Source: Sphingobacterium sp. UBA5670 (GTDB lineage Bacteria > Bacteroidota > Bacteroidia > Sphingobacteriales > Sphingobacteriaceae). From it: a DNA stretch of 27,224 nt. The notes beneath the pieces were generated by a model. The model ran no database searches and had not been told where the DNA came from. It saw only the letters and a list, made by a program, of their open reading frames with translations. Of the stretch, positions 26,790 to 27,224 are shown in pieces (position 1 is the first letter of the stretch; the number at the start of each line of letters is the position of its first letter). The position numbers and the translations under genes were made by a program. The DNA is taken from positions 135,798 to 163,021 of the forward strand of contig NZ_DIIM01000009.1 of NCBI RefSeq assembly GCF_002420705.1, written 5' to 3'.

Positions 26790-27053
26790 AGTTTTTCGGC
26801 TGCGGTTCGGGGCAGCGTTGGCCCCTGGTCGGGGCATCCGGGGGGCATGGTCGCAACCGGAACGCCATTTGTCCTTGATGCTAGCGGGGTGAGTCAGGGT
26901 TATAGTCGGAGGCAACACGGAAGGAACACGGACGCAGCACGCTGGCAGACCGAACCTGTCCACAGGCTGTCCCGAAGCTGTCCCGAAGCTGTTCCGAACC
27001 CGCGCGGGCCCTAGCAGGGAGCAGGTGCGGAGGGGGCCGGAGGTTTCCGCAGG
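26790..27053. repeat. 11-base periodic block B, GC-rich, same register as block A
   Basis: In the same modulo-11 register as block A, about 24 units carry CGG, CGA or GGG-like bases near their end: TGCGGTTCGGG, CCCTGGTCGGG, GTGAGTCAGGG, TTATAGTCGGA, GGCAACACGGA, AGGAACACGGA, GGCAGACCGAA, GCTGTCCCGAA (twice), GCTGTTCCGAA, GCAGGTGCGGA. GGGGCA occurs at 26809, 26831 and 26842, at distances of 22 and 11. Confidence 0.8.
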
Positions 27054-27136
27054 CTCTTCCCCGCAGCTGGCTTTTAATCTCCTCGCTGCGCCCCGGTTTC
27101 CCCCTAGACGGGGAATAATTCTGGACTTCTTATCCC

Positions 27137-27224
27137 TTAGTGTAGTTTTTGTTTATTGTTAGCATAGCCTTAAGTTAGATTTAGTTTAGGTCTTACCTAT
27201 ACTATACCTAAACTAAACCTAAAC
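27137..27224. repeat. 11-base periodic block C, AT-rich, with strand reversal at the window edge
   Basis: Units from 27137: TTAGTGTAGTT, TTTGTTTATTG, TTAGCATAGCC, TTAAGTTAGAT, TTAGTTTAGGT, CTTACCTATAC, TATACCTAAAC, TAAACCTAAAC. From 27195 the motif is the reverse complement of the earlier one. TTTAGTTTAGGT (27180-27191) and ACCTAAACTAAA (27206-27217) are a perfect 12-base inverted repeat with a 14-base loop. The array continues past the window. Confidence 0.85.

Larger units (their letters stand above)
26332..27224. repeat. Quasi-repeat tract with 11-base period and drifting unit sequence
   Basis: The tract runs to the window edge. Adjacent 11-base units resemble their neighbours, but the unit changes gradually along the tract. 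Examples: TTTTTTGGCTA then TTTTTCGATAG (26343-26364); GCGATGAATAG, GCGATGAATAT, GCCTTGAATCT (26405-26437); GCCTAACGAGG, GCCTAACTAGG (26449-26470); GACTCAACACG, GACTCAGCTCG (26537-26558); GCTGTCCCGAA twice then GCTGTTCCGAA (26966-26998); CTATACTATAC, CTAAACTAAAC (27197-27218). Because 11 is not a multiple of three it is not a coding repeat. Composition changes from AT-rich to strongly GC-rich (about 26790-27110) and back. I know no named element of this kind. Confidence 0.8.

Noticed and set aside
26405..26999. CRISPR array
   Set aside because: Units are 11 bases, contiguous and without spacers of regular length, and no cas genes are present.
26652..27014. 120-residue plus-strand open frame in the GC-rich end region (and a 76-residue frame opposite, 26733-26963)
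   Set aside because: They lie inside the 11-base periodic tract. High GC lowers stop-codon frequency, the period is out of step with codons, and the product (Arg/Pro/Ser-rich) resembles no protein I know.
27180..27224. Telomere or replicon end suggested by CCTAAAC-like units
   Set aside because: The sequence stops there only because the window does. The units are part of the 11-base array, with a period unlike telomeric repeats.

Overview
The window is chromosomal DNA from a member of the Bacteroidota, almost certainly the genus Sphingobacterium. The strongest evidence is the gene at 21640-22839. Its 399-residue product has the length and residue numbering I recall for the crystallised S. 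multivorum serine palmitoyltransferase: His138, Asp210, His213 and the PLP-binding Lys244 all fall in place. Several intergenic regions also carry the Bacteroidota -7 promoter element TAnnTTTG. About 21 protein genes fill most of the first 26 kb. I see no tRNA, rRNA, CRISPR array, insertion sequence or phage gene.

Layout. 33-1832 (minus): a TatD-family metal hydrolase followed by a cytoplasmic type I asparaginase. 2183-5725 (plus): a secretion/efflux operon of TolC-like outer-membrane factor, HlyD-like lipoprotein adaptor and one ABC-2 permease, with no ATPase gene next to it. 5884-7946 (minus): a DHH-family oligoribonuclease/pAp phosphatase with an FKBP-type prolyl isomerase lipoprotein. 8059-10698 (minus): a large membrane-anchored protein with a DUF3352-like front half and a beta-propeller-like back half. 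11109-17587 (plus): DUF423 membrane protein, PriA helicase, Pcm repair methyltransferase, a membrane-embedded MutS-family ATPase and an acyl-CoA thioesterase. 17754-20772: an aldehyde dehydrogenase plus DUF779 protein, divergent from an AraC-type regulator that probably controls them. 20774-21229 (minus): SmpB.

21640-26066 (plus) is a tightly packed five-gene operon that looks like an almost complete sphingolipid pathway. Spt condenses serine with an acyl thioester, a GNAT-like bacterial ceramide synthase N-acylates the product, and an epimerase-fold ceramide reductase reduces the keto group. A CDP-alcohol phosphotransferase may then add a phospho-headgroup, and a GtrA-family membrane protein may move a lipid or lipid-linked precursor.

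The last ~900 bases (about 26332 to the window edge) contain no credible gene. They form a quasi-repeat with an 11-base period. The unit sequence drifts from block to block and base composition swings from AT-rich to very GC-rich, while the 11-base register holds over long stretches. Near the right edge the motif turns into its own reverse complement. I do not recognise this element, and it is the best candidate here for something undescribed.
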